From Macrotis lagotis (lineage: Eukaryota; Chordata; Mammalia; Peramelemorphia; Peramelidae): DNA of 64,000 nt. Both the position numbers and the translations under genes were made by a program. The stretch is from positions 883,555,038 to 883,619,037 of the forward strand of contig NC_133658.1 of assembly GCF_037893015.1 (NCBI RefSeq), given 5' to 3'. The notes below the pieces were generated by a model. The model saw only the letters and a list, made by a program, of their open reading frames with translations, had not been told where the DNA came from and searched no databases. Positions 24,301 to 36,905 of this stretch are shown in pieces. Position 1 is the first letter of the stretch. The number at the start of each line of letters is the position of its first letter.

Positions 24301-25550
24301 AAACAATGAGCACAAGAAGCACTATCAGTATTGTTTTGAAATACATAAAACAGGAAAATCCCCACCATTTAACTTCAAATGCAGTACTTATAAAGCCAGT
24401 ATCCCCAGGGAAGACTAACCACTAAATTGTTACTGGAGGTGAGATCTGAAGAAGAAAATAATGATCAATGTGAAGTGTTATGCCTTTCATACCAATGAAA
24501 TCACAATGTGGGCCACCAAATTCTGCTTTCCACTCCTATAAGCCCAGACAAGAAACGATGGTCAAATTTTCTTGGTTAACTCTACTAGAAAATTTTATCC
24601 CAAAGACAAAAGCCAATTCACATGCACTATCTAAAATACATTTAATTGATAAAAATGATTTAGTTATATATATATTAAAATAGGTATAATATGCAAAGTA
24701 CCACTAAAAAACATTTCCCTTATACAAGTATTTTTCTATTCTTTTATTAAAGCAGTCTTTTCATTAATATTTTCTTTAGCTAAAAACTGCTTTAATTATA
24801 TTTCTTTAAAGATACATTACTTTTTCAGAATACTGGAAGAAGATCAGAAGCTCCACAAAACCTCTTGTTATACTTGCCTCCTCTTATAAATGAAGAAAAA
24901 CACACTGTTATAAATGGGAAAAGTGGAGAAGATATCAATAGAGGGGTATGTGATTTTTAGTTAATTTAATTCAGTCTGTCAGAAACAAAAGCATAATTGT
25001 TGACCTCTTACAGAATTGTTATTTTTAACTTAGAGTCTCTGCTCCTTCCACATAGCAAAAAGTATAATATGATGTTCCTGAAGGTACAGTAATATCTCAA
25101 AGAACTTACTGAATCAAATATTACATTTTGTTTACCATAATTTGTCATGTGTCCCAAAGTCCAAACAGAAGATTAACTCTGAATAAACAAGGTTCTCCAA
25201 ATGTCTGTTTGTAGATGGGATCACACTAGATCCACAGAACCTTTTACTGAGCCAGTGATTTTATATAGACAATTCAAAGAGACTGGCCTAGGAATCTACA
25301 GAGAAAAAAACAAAGTGGAAGAAGAATGCACTTGGATCCAGATGAAGACAATGTGGACAGCTCAGCAGTATGGCATCATCAGTACATGTAAATTTTGTAC
25401 AGGTACTACAGGAAAAGAATGAGCTGGAGTAAAAAAAGATAATGAAGAGGTTGGGCTAGATCACATTTGGAAAACAGCAGTTCAGTCAATAATTACAAGT
25501 ATGCCACAAAATTTCTAATTTAAATAACTTCCAAGTGATGCAGTATGGTC
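24300..25550. other. Intronic sequence, nothing recognised
   Basis: AT-rich DNA between the L2 3' end and a SINE. No exon, RNA gene or clear repeat was identified. Confidence 0.5.
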
Positions 25551-25716
25551 TTTTGTTTGTTTGTTTGTTTTTAGGTTTTAGCAAGGCAAAGGGGGTTAAG
25601 TGGCTTGCCCAAGGCCACACAGCTAGGCAATTATTAAATGTCTGAGACCGGATTTGAACCCAGGTACTCCTGACTCCAGGGCCGGTGCTCTATCCACTGT
25701 GCCACCTAGCTGCCCA
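25550..25716 (-). mobile_element. tRNA-derived SINE with (TTTG)n tail
   Basis: Complete SINE outline. The left end is a TTTG repeat grown from the A-tail. Confidence 0.92.
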
Positions 25717-25794
25717 CAGTCATACTAGGAGATTGTGAGGCCCAAAGAGATCTTGTTGGTAAAGCACTCTGCAAACATTACCACACCACATGTA

Positions 25795-25965
25795 TGCCAG
25801 TCAGAGGAAAGACCTGGTTTCAAATCTGACCTTAGAAACTTACTAGCTGGTGATTCTGGGCATGTCCACAATCAGTCTGTAAAATGGGCATAATCATAGC
25901 ATTCACCTCACAGGGTTGTTGTGAGACTCAAACCTTAAAGCACAGTATAAATCCTAGTCATTCCT
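25795..25965 (+). mobile_element. MIR CORE-SINE
   Basis: TGTAAAATGGGCATAATCATAGC and CAGGGTTGTTGTGAG core. Confidence 0.75.
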
Positions 25966-26938
25966 ACTTCTTCCATGTTCTCATTAGGCATGGTGGAGTT
26001 TTTCCTCTAGGGGGCCTGTGTGTCATCCTGGGCTCCAGATGGAGACACTAATCAGCTGGGGCCACCCCAGAGACCCTGCTCAAATCCTCCCTGTGTCCTC
26101 TGGATCAGAGATGAGGGTCGAGCCTGGGGCTCACTACTCATACTCTCCAGGGAATCCTTCTCAGTCTGGCTGCAGGCTTTTCTCACCAAGCTGCTCCTGA
26201 CACAAATTTCCAGCTAGCTTCCTAGTCTTACACAAGACCCCTATACAGGAAATGATCAAGTCCCTCACAACCAACCAACCCAGTCAGTTCACCAAACAGA
26301 TTTCAAAAGCATTAAAATTAATCAAGGCATTTTTTCACTTATTTGTAAAACCTATGGTTGCTTCAGTAGAGGTGGTCGGACCTTGTCCACACCTCTTTCA
26401 GATCAAGATATCCTCTTCACACTAGACAAAGGGGCTTCACCTTGTGTGTGATCTGGACCCCTAGGGCAGTGTGAGGAAGCCTCAGTATCTCCAGCTTTAT
26501 AAAATTCTAGTAGAAGGAAACAATATATTTCAATTAGGGGCTGCTGAAAATATGTAATTCTTTTTCTCTTTTAAATTCATAGATCACCTAAAATCTAGCC
26601 AAGGAGGCAAGGGGCATGTCTGAAGCTCAGGATGCAAATCCCTAACCTTGAGTCACCAGATCCTGACATGGTACCTTAAAGTACTATGCTAGTACTAAGC
26701 TAGTTGCAATTATTAGGAAGGACCTCGGCATTGAGACAGCCCCTGTGCACCAGATGTTCTTCTCTGCTGAGAAAATAGGCAAACAAGTACAATGACCTGC
26801 CCAGGGTCTGAGGCAATGTCTGAATCCAGGTCTCCCTGGCTCTAAGGTCAGCTCTATGTACTGTCCCACCTGGCTACCTCTATCTGCTTCAGTCTGGTGA
26901 GGAGTGCAGAAGCTGGGTGGGGAGACTTCCATAGCACA

Positions 26939-26951
26939 CCCCCCCCCCCCC
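26939..26951 (+). repeat. Poly(C) tract
   Basis: Uninterrupted C run in a GC-richer stretch (26.0-27.2 kb) where no gene was recognised. Confidence 0.85.
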
Positions 26952-27389
26952 AACAATCCTGGCCTGCAACAGGAATTCACCACTTCCTAGAGTCAACATT
27001 TCCTGATGCAGGGCTTCGTCTCCAAGATCCGACCTCATGCGGAGAGGCAGCAGGGGCCAGGTCATATCAGACTTGGTCAAACCCCTTGCCAGTCTCATCT
27101 CACACTGAGGGGGAGATTTCTTCCCTCTTCAGGCTTTCCTTCTCATGAGGGAAGAGGAAGAGCAGTGGGAAGGGGGGCTTCCTCCTCCTTTTGCACTTTT
27201 CCTGTCTAACCTCTGGAGCAATGAAAAGGGATGTGCATGGGACCCTGACTATAGGCCTTCCATCTGGAGCTGCCTTTGTCTCTTGTCTGATCTCTAGACA
27301 TTTTGGGAAGAAGCGATGCCTTCCATTCAAGAACAGATTCTTGTATCTGATTATACTCTCATCCCGGTGATTCTGAACCTCAGAGGTCA

Positions 27390-28560
27390 TCTTCTAAAAC
27401 ACCATTCCCATCCCTCACCACCTAACTCCTTAGTGCCATCCCTCTCAAGCTTCCCCCTCCCAAAGTTCCAAACACTACCAGTCCCTTCCACTGCGTCATC
27501 CAGAATGTCTATTCTAGAAATCCCATCTTCTGGCCATTACCGAAACTTGGCTCCCCTTTGACCCAGCATCCCTGGCTGTGCCTTCCCCCCCCTTCCTTTT
27601 GGCACGCTGGGGGAGGCAGGAGAGCTGGAATACCCTGTTGTTCCCCCCACCATGGTCAATTCCAGGTTCTCCTCATTCTACCATCATTGGAAACCTATTT
27701 TTCTTCCACTTAGGTTCACAATCTTCATCTCTACCCCCTCAAACAGTGTCTTGAACTGTTCTCCAGACTTCCAGTGCACAACCACTCACAGATTTTCCCT
27801 CTGACCTTTCCACTCCCATGTCCCCCATTAAACCCCTCCCCCCCACACCACACACCTATATATACAACGTTTCCAGCTTCCCATTGTGTATTCTCTTCCC
27901 CACTGGATTGTAAATCCTTGTCTTTCTTTTTTATTTGTGTTGCCAGTGCTTTGCAATATTTGGCAAATACTAAAGTACTTTACAAATGACTCCTAAATTA
28001 AACTTAAATTCCCCAATTCTCACCTTCTTACTAGGAAATTCCAACCTATATACTGACTCTCCTTCAAAAACCCTCTAACTCTGCAGATCTTCAGCCTACT
28101 CATTAAACCACCAACTTCAAACCACCCACAAAGAGGGTCAAAGTCTTGATGTTGCCATCACCTACAAATGTGTCACCACCATGTTCAAGAATTCCTAAAT
28201 CCTTACCTATCATCTATTGGCTTTCACTTCTACCTTCCCTTTCCAAACCCTAATCTTCATCTGTACACAACCTTCAATCCTTTATCCTATCAATTCTCTC
28301 CCAAGCCATCTTCCCTGTACTAATCACCTCTCCTCCTCTTTTCCCTATCTTGTCCCCTTGATGAACCAATTCAGCTCTACACTATCCTCTTCTGGAGTTC
28401 CTAGTTTCCTTATTATTTCACCAATTAAGCCTGACCCTAACCCTCAGCTTCGGATCACTGCTACCCTCTGCTACCTCACGCTGTTGAACAAAGGAGGAGA
28501 CAATCATATGTGTTCTGAATGGATCTACTACAAATCTATATTATACAACTTCAACTGAGT
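27390..28560 (+). mobile_element. L2 LINE, endonuclease/RT upstream part (decayed)
   Basis: CATTACCGAAACTTGGCTC (an ETWL-type motif) and following blocks such as CCATGGTCAATTCCAGGTTCTCC resemble the L2 ORF2 upstream of the RT. Frames are broken. Confidence 0.5.
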
Positions 28561-28604
28561 CCTCACTACTACTAGAATCATAGATTTAGAATTTCAAGAC
28601 ACCA

Positions 28605-28855
28605 CTGTTATTGTTTCATTGCTTTTTCAGACATGGTCATGACCCCATTTGGGATTTTCTAGGCAAAGATATTGGAGTGGCCTGCCATCTTTCTCCAGCT
28701 TATTTTACAGATAAGGAAATTGAGGCAAACAGAATAAAGTGAATTGCCCAGGGTCACACAGCTAGTGTCTGAGGCCAGATATGGACTCAGGAAGATGAGT
28801 CTTCCTGCCTCCAGACTAGGCACTCTATCCACTGTACTACCACCTTAGAGGGCCT
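28605..28855 (-). mobile_element. MAR1-like long SINE
   Basis: Minus-strand match over both halves: GGGATTTTCTAGGCAAAGATATTGGAG, GCCCAGGGTCACACAGCTAG and CACTCTATCCACTGTAC. Confidence 0.75.
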
Positions 28856-28859
28856 TAAC

Positions 28860-30010
28860 AACCCCCTCATTTTATGGCTTTGACAACTAAAGCCCTGAAA
28901 GATTAAAAGGGTGTGGTCACACAAATAATTAGTAGAACAAGGAAGCAAACAGATCTACTACCTCCTATCTAAGTGTCCTTTCCCATATTCTACAAGGCCC
29001 CTCTCTTTCAAGTTGGGTAAGAAGGATAAAACAAAAATAGTCAACAAGGAAATGCAAATAAGGGAGATTCCCAGACAGTAGTCAATTATCCACTAGTTCT
29101 AGTAGAACTAAATCCAGAGAACTTTGAGAACTTACAGATGCATCTGCCATAGCCCTGTTAGGGGTCTTTGAGAACAGACCTGAAGAATTCTCTCCCAACT
29201 TGGAGAGTGACACTACTCTCCTGGTTCTCCTCCTGTTCAAATATTCCTCCTTCAGGTGGAATAGTTTATTGAAATACCATTCAGCAAGTGAGTCTTACCA
29301 GTATTCTGAACGGATCCCTCTTCCAGTCTTTAGTCCTCTCAAACTAGTTGTTTTGCCCATGACCAGTAGTTTTTCCCCTTTTCATATCATTGGTCAGCAG
29401 CTGGATTTTTTTTTAACTGATCCAATTACTTGTTCTTCCAATATCAAGAAGTCCATACCACATATCAGAGGAATCAGTCAGTTAATTCCAGATGTCAGGT
29501 CTTCTGATGGTTTGAAGAAATGAGTCCTTAATTCTTGACATTCTCTTTTTTTTTTCTTTCCTTTGAACTGTGATAAGACTGATCCTTCCTCACACCAACA
29601 GTGCTTCCATTATCTCTTTAAGCCCTTCTTTTTAAGAGCTTTCATCTTTTGACATTTCCTTGAGAGTACTAGTCACTCTTAAAAACCACGGTATTAAAAA
29701 CAAAAGAATAAAATATATATGTATGGCAAGTAGACAACAAGCATTTGTTAAAAGTCAAGACTGAAATGAAGATTCATCACTGAAGATTGAAGTGAAAAAG
29801 AGAATTCTGATAGTAGTGTAAAAGGTTGAAGGAGTGGGGGAGACAGTAACAGGAAGAATAAGGAGAAGGAAGGGGATTCAAGATAATTCAGAACTGTGGG
29901 CATCAGGAACTGACTAAACAAGAGTGAAGGAAGAAAGGAGAATCCTGGACAGATCCAAGATTATAAATGGGAGAGTTGCCTGAAGAATGAGAAAAGGAGA
30001 GTGAGAAATC
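28860..30010. other. Intronic sequence, nothing assigned
   Basis: No exon or well-defined repeat recognised. The purine-rich block at 29790-30010 is only low-complexity. Confidence 0.45.
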
Positions 30011-30017
30011 TTTGTCC

Positions 30018-30289
30018 TTGAAGAAGACCATATCATGGGGGTGATGTCATGAAAAACACATGAATTGGATTGAGTTGGGGGGGATGGGCTGTGTTAAGTC
30101 ACCAGTCTCACTTTCTCCTTTGGAGTCATCTGGGTCCAGTGGTAAAATATGAATCTGGATGACTGGAGATGGCTCTGGATGAAGGCAATCAGGGTGAAGT
30201 GACTTGCTCAAGGTCACACAGTAAGTCATGTGTTCTCCTGAATCCAAGGCAAGTCAATGCTCTACCTACTGTACCTCCTAGCAGCCTCT
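30018..30289 (-). mobile_element. Composite SINE (tRNA head plus unrelated tail)
   Basis: Minus-strand copy of the family seen at 34441-34741: tail blocks CCAGTCTCACTTTCTCCTTTGGAGTCATCTGGGTCCAGT, then a SINE head. Confidence 0.7.
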
Positions 30290-30344
30290 AGAGAGATAAA
30301 TAAGCAGGAAGGAGGACTGGGCTGAGGAGGGAAGAAAACAACCT

Positions 30345-30760
30345 AAGAAGCTAGGAGATATGCAGGTGGGGATGATCTGAGGGCAGCATCCCTCCAATAA
30401 AGAAGTCAGAAGGGAGGTCAGGTCCAGAGATGTAGATTTGATAGTAAAGTGCAAAAGGTGAGGGTGGAAGCCCTAAGGCTTCCAAGGATAAAAAGAGTAG
30501 AAGGAAAGGGGGCTATGAAGGGTTTTAAGAACCAAACAGGATTTTCTATTTAATCTCCAAGAGAGGGTCTGAAGTCTATTAAATGGGGGGGGGGGGGGCA
30601 GAGGTGACACGGCCAGACTTGCACACTTTGGAGAGACACAAGGTGGGTAGGCTGACCATTGGCATCAGGGTTTCTGCTGTGTGAGTGGGGAGAAGAGGGT
30701 GTATGAGAGAGACTGCAAAGGAAAAAACAACAAAACCTGGCAACAAACTGGTTATATAGG
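30345..30760 (+). repeat. Ancient interspersed repeat with poly(G)
   Basis: GAAGGGTTTTAAGAACCAAACAGG is shared in character with 16.9 kb. A 14-base G run lies at 30585-30598. Confidence 0.4.
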
Positions 30761-30879
30761 TCAAGTAGGAGGAAAAATCAAGGAAGAGGTTGTGAGCCTG
30801 GGCAACTGAGAGCAAGCAATGCTCACCAAGTGACAGACAAGGGAATTTACAGGCTTGAAGTACAGTTCTTGTCTATCTT

Positions 30880-31225
30880 GGTTGGATATTTAACTGGCAA
30901 GCCTTAAGGGGAATATGACTGCTATCTTCAAAATTCAAATGAAAAAGAATTAAGGGTTCTTTTGCTTGGCTCAAAAGAACAAATTGAAGCAGATTTTAGC
31001 TCCTTATAAGTAAAAACTTGTTAATAATTAAAGCTGTCCAAAACCCAATGGGCTGCTTTAGGAAGCTGTAAACTCCACATCACTGGAGGTCTTCAAGGAG
31101 AGGCAGCATGATCACTTTTTGGGAACGTTACATGTAGGTGAGATTCATTATTCAGGTTAAGTTTTGGACTGGATGACCTTGGCATGTCCTTTCAAATACT
31201 GAGATGCTATGATTCAGTCTGAGTC
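30880..31225 (+). mobile_element. L3/CR1 LINE 3'-end fragment
   Basis: CATCACTGGAGGTCTTCAAGGAGAGGC, GGACTGGATGACCTTGGCATGTCC and GAGATGCTATGATTC fit the L3/CR1 3' end. Confidence 0.7.
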
Positions 31226-31489
31226 AGCAATGAGATGAAGCAGCCAAAGAGCCAATGTGATGTGAAGCTGCATTAGCAAAGGGCAGCCCAATTCAGGGAT
31301 TTCAGTTTTGTACACAGTAGTCTTTTTCTGTTCTTTGTATGGGAAGATTGTCATGTTTTTAATTTCTTTCAAGTTCATAACTTTTATTTTAACAAAGACC
31401 TTTAAGATCTCCCTCCTCTGATTCTAGAAAACCTATGAATAAGAAATATGTAAGTTGACCTTCTTATATCAAGCAGAATGAATAATAAC

Positions 31490-31680
31490 ATACAGCTCTG
31501 AAAGGTTTACAAAACAGTGTCCTCACAAAAATTCTGAAGCAGGTAAATCATTGTACTTGCAGAGAAATGAAGTAACTCCCTCCCTGGGTCACACAGCTAC
31601 ATAAACATTCAAGGCAGGACCTGAACTTCAGTCTTCCCCAAGATCAATAGCTTTTCCCCTATCATGTGCTGACCCACTTC
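31490..31680 (-). mobile_element. MIR-like SINE
   Basis: Minus-strand MIR-type pattern, GAAATGAAGTAACTCCCTCCCTGGGTCACACAGC. Confidence 0.5.
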
Positions 31681-32039
31681 CCTATATCATTTCAACTCTA
31701 ATCCAGAAAAAAAGACATTATTTTAAGTTTAAAAAAAAATCCAAGAAGCAGTTAATAGATGTTTTTGTGGTGTGTGTGTGTGCACACAGACAGATACAGA
31801 CACAGACATGGATGAATCCAAGATTTGAAATTTGATTTGTGAAAAAGGTGGCTGGCAAAAGAAAAACCAATTCCAGCTCCCCAGAATTCCTGGAGCCCTT
31901 GACCTCTACTTGTCCCTCCTCTCTTGCCAGCTCCCCCAGCATCCTTCAACCTCAACTTCAACTCCATCATCCATAGGAAGCCTTTGTCAATGCTCATGAC
32001 AATGCCAGTGGTGTTTCTTGGGGATTCAAGTCAACTGAA

Positions 32040-32180
32040 TCTGTCTAGATCTTCCCTGTAAACCTGTCTGGTGTCTTCCCCTCAGACTGGGAGCCTTTGG
32101 GAGCAGAGACTAGTTCTGTCTTTCTTTCTGTCCCTACTGTTGTCTGGTGCATGGTGAGCGCTTAATGACTAATATGGCCA
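32040..32180 (+). mobile_element. L2 3'-end fragment
   Basis: GGGAGCAGAGACTAGTTCTGTC then GTGCATGGTGAGCGCTTAATGAC. Confidence 0.6.
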
Positions 32181-33949
32181 AGGTAAAAATTTATTTTGCT
32201 TCACTATGAATATGTTTTGTTTCTCTTTTTTTCTTACTTAGGAGGAGATGGGAGGGAAGAGGATATAAATGCTTGTTAATTTAAAAAATACTCATTAAAA
32301 ATAAAATTTGAAAATATTCATTAAAGGACAAAATAAGAAAGCAACTCAAAACTGTTCAATAACAGTTATAAAACTTCCATATCCTTTGATCCAACAATTC
32401 CACTACTGAACTTATAGTCTATGAACCTATTTGTTTACAGCTAATTTTATTTGCTATAATATTTAATTGCAAATAAGTTTAAAAATGGAAAAAACTATGT
32501 GACCATGTTAGGGACTGTTGTGTGTAGGAGCACTGTAAACTATCATCACCTGGTGTCCTTGAGCATCAGAGCCTTATTTTACTAAGTGCCAAGGGAGTGG
32601 AAGTGGATTAGAGACTGGGAGGGATATTTAAGCACTGGTATTTAGTTCAATAAATGGAGTACTTGTCATCCTTATCTCCTGCCCCTTCAACACTGGCCTG
32701 GGGAAGATTGAGGGAGTCCAGAAAGGGACTCAATATACGACATATGAACTAGGACTCAACATGACCACAGATTGGGTAAGAATTAAATTACATTAGATGA
32801 ACACAAAGGTATATTATACTATCATGAGAAACAATGACTAAGAAGAATTCAAAGAAATGTGTTAAGAATTATACAAAGTTTTGCAAAGGGAAGAAAATGG
32901 GTCTAAAAGAAAAACACATGGAAAGGAGGAAACCAAATGAACCACAAAATTTAGGTTAAAGACAATGGACAATGTTGGTGGCTCTTTAAGTACAAGAACC
33001 AAAGTTAGGGTCCTCTCAAAGTTTACCTCACTGTAATTTGGCAAAGATTACAAAGTAAGTGTTAGAGGACTGGATTACAGTAGGTACAGTGGGAATTGTT
33101 CAGACTATTCTGGATATCAAGACCCAGTTAAGCCATTCCTGAGAAAATACGTTGCCGCAAAAGGTACAGATGGAAGTTAGACACAAGGGTTCTATGAAAA
33201 ACAACCTAATTATAGCAACAATTTTTCTGGACATGCACAATAGAAAAATATTCTGGAGGACAGCAAAAAAAATTCTGGTAAAATAATATAAAGGATTATT
33301 CTTAAGAAATTAATATTTTTATCTGTGTTTTGTAAATTGGGTATTTTGTTCCTTCCCCTTCTTTGAGAACAGGGGCTGCCACTTTTGTTTTGGTGCCCTT
33401 AGCCCCAGGCAGAGTCTACCACATAGCAGGCACCTAATATATTCTTGTCATCTTTGTCATTTTTTATTCAAGGAAATATAGTAAGATTTATATGAATCAA
33501 TGCAAAATGAAACAGAAGCAAAAGAACATCTCTAAGAGAAAGCAGAATTTTAAGCTATTAAAAAAATTAGAGAAGGTACTGGAGAAGATGATAAAGCTGA
33601 ACAGCTGTTGCTGGCAAGGAAGCAGATGTCCAGGACAGAATGTTGTCTACCTTGTCCAGAATCACTGTGTCCAGGTGGCTTTGCTTAACTGGCTTTCTTT
33701 GTTATAAAAGAGGCTCAATTTGGGTGGGATGGGAGAGAAGTTCAGGAATGAATCATGCAAAAATAAATACCATAAACAGACTTATTTTTAAAAACTCTTA
33801 AAGATGCCCAACCTTCCTTATATTTTAGAAACAAGAATAACAAAGTCAAATAGTTACGCAGTATAAATCATTGGCAATCACTGCTAGAGTTTTTGCTTAA
33901 CTATTTTCAAGGATTATACTTTTTTGTTTGGTTGATTTTATAAGATTTG

Positions 33950-34120
33950 TTTTAAAAAATTCATCAATAAAACAAGTTTGTTTTAAAAATTGTGTAGTGC
34001 AAGTATAACCTATATGTCAAATTGTTGAACATCTGGAGAGAGAGAGAATATGGAACTCAAAATTTTTATAAATGAATGTTAAAAATTGTCTTTACATGTA
34101 ATTGGAAGAAAACCACATTT
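33950..34120 (+). mobile_element. L1 3'-terminal fragment
   Basis: ATATGTCAAATTGTTGAACATC, AATATGGAACTCAAAATTTTTATAAATGAATGTTAAAAATTG is the marsupial L1 terminus. Confidence 0.7.
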
Positions 34121-34240
34121 AAAGGGAAAAGACTGTGCAGTGCTTTCAATGATGCCAGATTGCATGGTAAAACAAAAGTCTTATCATGTTCATACCAATA
34201 TTCTCCCATTGATGAAAAACAATTTTAAACCACCACCACC

Positions 34241-34270
34241 AAAAACAAACAAACAAACAAACAAACAAAC
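34241..34270 (+). repeat. (AAAC)n microsatellite
   Basis: About seven AAAC units. Confidence 0.9.
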
Positions 34271-34440
34271 CCACAAACCCATACAATCTCAAGTGACCAA
34301 AAGGCCAAGGGTTTTAAAACTACCAGGTAGGCACAACCAAGTTGTAACATACTAGCTATCTATAATACAAGAAGCAGCAAAGACAAGAATGGAAGATTTA
34401 AGCCCATCAGATGATGGAATAAGGTATAACATGGAACATT

Positions 34441-34741
34441 GAGGCAGCTAGGTGGTGAGGTGGAGAGAGCACCATCCCCAGAATCAGGAGTATATGAGTT
34501 CAAATGTGGTCTAAGGCACTAAACTTTCTAGGTGTGAGACCTTGGACAAGTCACCTAACCCTAATTATCTCATGTCCATGGCTATCTCCAGTCATCCTGA
34601 TTCATATGTAGTCACTGGACCCAGATAACTCTGGAGAAAAGTTACACTGGTTGACTTAGCCCAGCATCCTCTCACTCAAATCCAATTCATGTGCTTGTCC
34701 TTGACCCTGATGTCATGGTCTTCTTTAAGAACAAAGGACAA
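34441..34741 (+). mobile_element. Composite SINE (tRNA head plus unrelated tail)
   Basis: A diverged tRNA-type head (34441-34560) followed by a fixed tail: CCATGGCTATCTCCAGTCATCCTGATT, CACTGGACCCAGAT, CCAATTCATGTGCTTGTCC and GATGTCATGGTCTTCTTTAAGAAC. Other copies lie at 61762-62060 (+), 30018-30289 (-) and 420-600 (-). A young SINE inserted exactly at its 3' end. Confidence 0.8.
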
Positions 34742-34870
34742 GAGGCAGCTAGGTGGCGCAGTGGATAGAACACCAGCCCTGACCTGAGTTGAAATCGGAC
34801 CTCAGACACTTGATAATTACCTAGCTGTGTGGCCTTGGGCAAGTCACTTAACCCCTTGCAAAAAAAAAAA
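34742..34870 (+). mobile_element. tRNA-derived SINE
   Basis: Has the A box. A deletion removes part of the middle (CCAGCCCTGACCTGAG joins directly), and the tail is AAAAAAAAAAA. Confidence 0.9.
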
Positions 34871-35469
34871 GACAAACATAATCCCTCTACACCAGACCTT
34901 ACATCTGCAAAGTGTTTATAATTTATAGTATTTTCCCATCCATTCACGTATTTCTACTAACAGAATGACATTAAATGTCTGTCTTAGAACATCAGAGCAC
35001 AAAGTAAGAATACTTGACCAAAGTGAGCATTGGGGACAAGAAGCCCATCACAAAATGTTTACAATTTCAATGGTCTAGTGCTGGCTAGCTTATCTTGACA
35101 TTCAATACCTTACTGAATTATGATGACACAGTATCACCTAATTTCACAGTATGCATTCACTTTCTGACCTGCCATATTTTAGGCCCCTGGAGTGGGCTCC
35201 AGAACTTTGTTGGATGAATTGTTACCTAGTCACAACTCCCTGTTACTTAAATCCTATGTGTAAGATTTAACATTTACCCCATTAGCAACAAGGTACCATG
35301 AAGAGGCTGGGCAAAAACCCCCACCAGCACCTGGTGTGTCTGCCTTCCTCAGTACTCTCTCCAATCCATTCCATCCTCATTAAGTCATTAAAGTGATTTT
35401 ACAAAAGCAAGGGACTGACAATTTAACACCCTTATTGATTAAACTCCTGGGTCCCTGACATCTCCAGGA

Positions 35470-35910
35470 GTAAATACAAACAAAATGCTCTATCCATACC
35501 TAAAGCCCCCAGCCCCTCCTCCATTCCAGTCTCCTTATACTTCATTCCCCAATACATTCCCCAACTCTTTGACTCAGTGGTCCCTGGATTCCTGGTGTCC
35601 CATCAAAACCCTCCATCTTTCAGCTCCAGATATTTTCTCTGGTGATCCCTGGAATACTATCTCTTTTCAACTCTTCCTTTTTCTCTTAAGTTCTGACAAA
35701 TCCTCCCTTCTTTAGGAAGTCTTCCCCAACCTTCCCCCTCTTAATTCTTATTTATGCTGTCACAGTTTGCTTTGTATATTTGTTTGCACACTACCTCCTC
35801 TAATTAGATGGTAAGGTCCCCAAGAAAAGGGATTGTCTTTTGCCTTTCTTTGTATCTCCACCCCACTTTCCAACAGTAACTGGCATTTATCAAATGCTTG
35901 TTAATTGTTA
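35470..35910 (+). mobile_element. L2 LINE 3' end
   Basis: GGAAGTCTTCCCCAACCTTCC, GGTAAGGTCCCCAAGAAAAGGGATTGTC and GGCATTTATCAAATGCTTGTTAATTG. Confidence 0.65.
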
Positions 35911-36905
35911 TTACCATTTAATCAATGGAAATGATATTAAAGAAGAGGCCTCAGATGTGAGACTGTAAGCCCCTGAAGAGCAAGGGCAGCAAAGGGCCAC
36001 AGTCCAGATCCCAGGCACTCCAAGAGACTTCCTCATAAGCTCACATCAAACCAGAGGACTTTCAGTGGCAATTCACTCACTTCTAGATCTATCCAACTGT
36101 TCAGCTTAGATTTTCTCACCATCTTTTCTACAAGAGTCTTTATCAAAAGCTCTACTTTCGCCATCTAGCTTCTGTATCTGATGCATCACAGTACTGCGCA
36201 GTCCTCCTGAAAGAAGAATCTGAGAAATGTTTACTACTAATTCTATCACTGAAAAGTGGTACAATGCCACTACTATGGCTGAGATGCAACAAGCTTCCAT
36301 CAAAAGACAAAGAATAGGGGGCGGAGCCAAGATGGTGACAAGAGGCGATCATGTCTTAGGCTCTCATAAAATCTTCGAAACTAAGGACTTTAACTAAATT
36401 TTCGAGAGACAGAACCCACAGAGGGACCCAGTGAGGCAGTTCTCCTACTCAAGATAACCTGGAAAAGAGCAGAAAGGCTCTGCTCCCCAGGGTTGGAGGG
36501 GTGGCCCACCAGAGCTAAAGAATTTCAGCCTCCTGGAGGCAGCCCCAGGGCGCTGGGAGCAGCTTGGCCACTACATTCCAGATCCAGCAAACATAAGCAG
36601 GCGGAGCTGATAAGCAGGAACCCCCAGGGCATTGAGCTGAGGGAAGGGAGTGAAGAGAGACTGCCTAGCTCTGTCCTCTGCCCAAGGAACAGGACTCTGG
36701 GGCTCTGACCACATTCAGATCCTGATCCCAGTCTAGGCCCCCCCATAGAACAGCAGGGGCCCCCTCCACCTCAGCCCCATGGCAGAGGGGGAGCATATGG
36801 TCTTCCACAGACCAGGAGGGAAGACAGAGCCTCACACACTGAGACCCTTGTGGGAGTGTCCCAAAAGCTCAGGAAGCACCCCCAAAACAGGCTTAGGCAG
36901 GGAAA

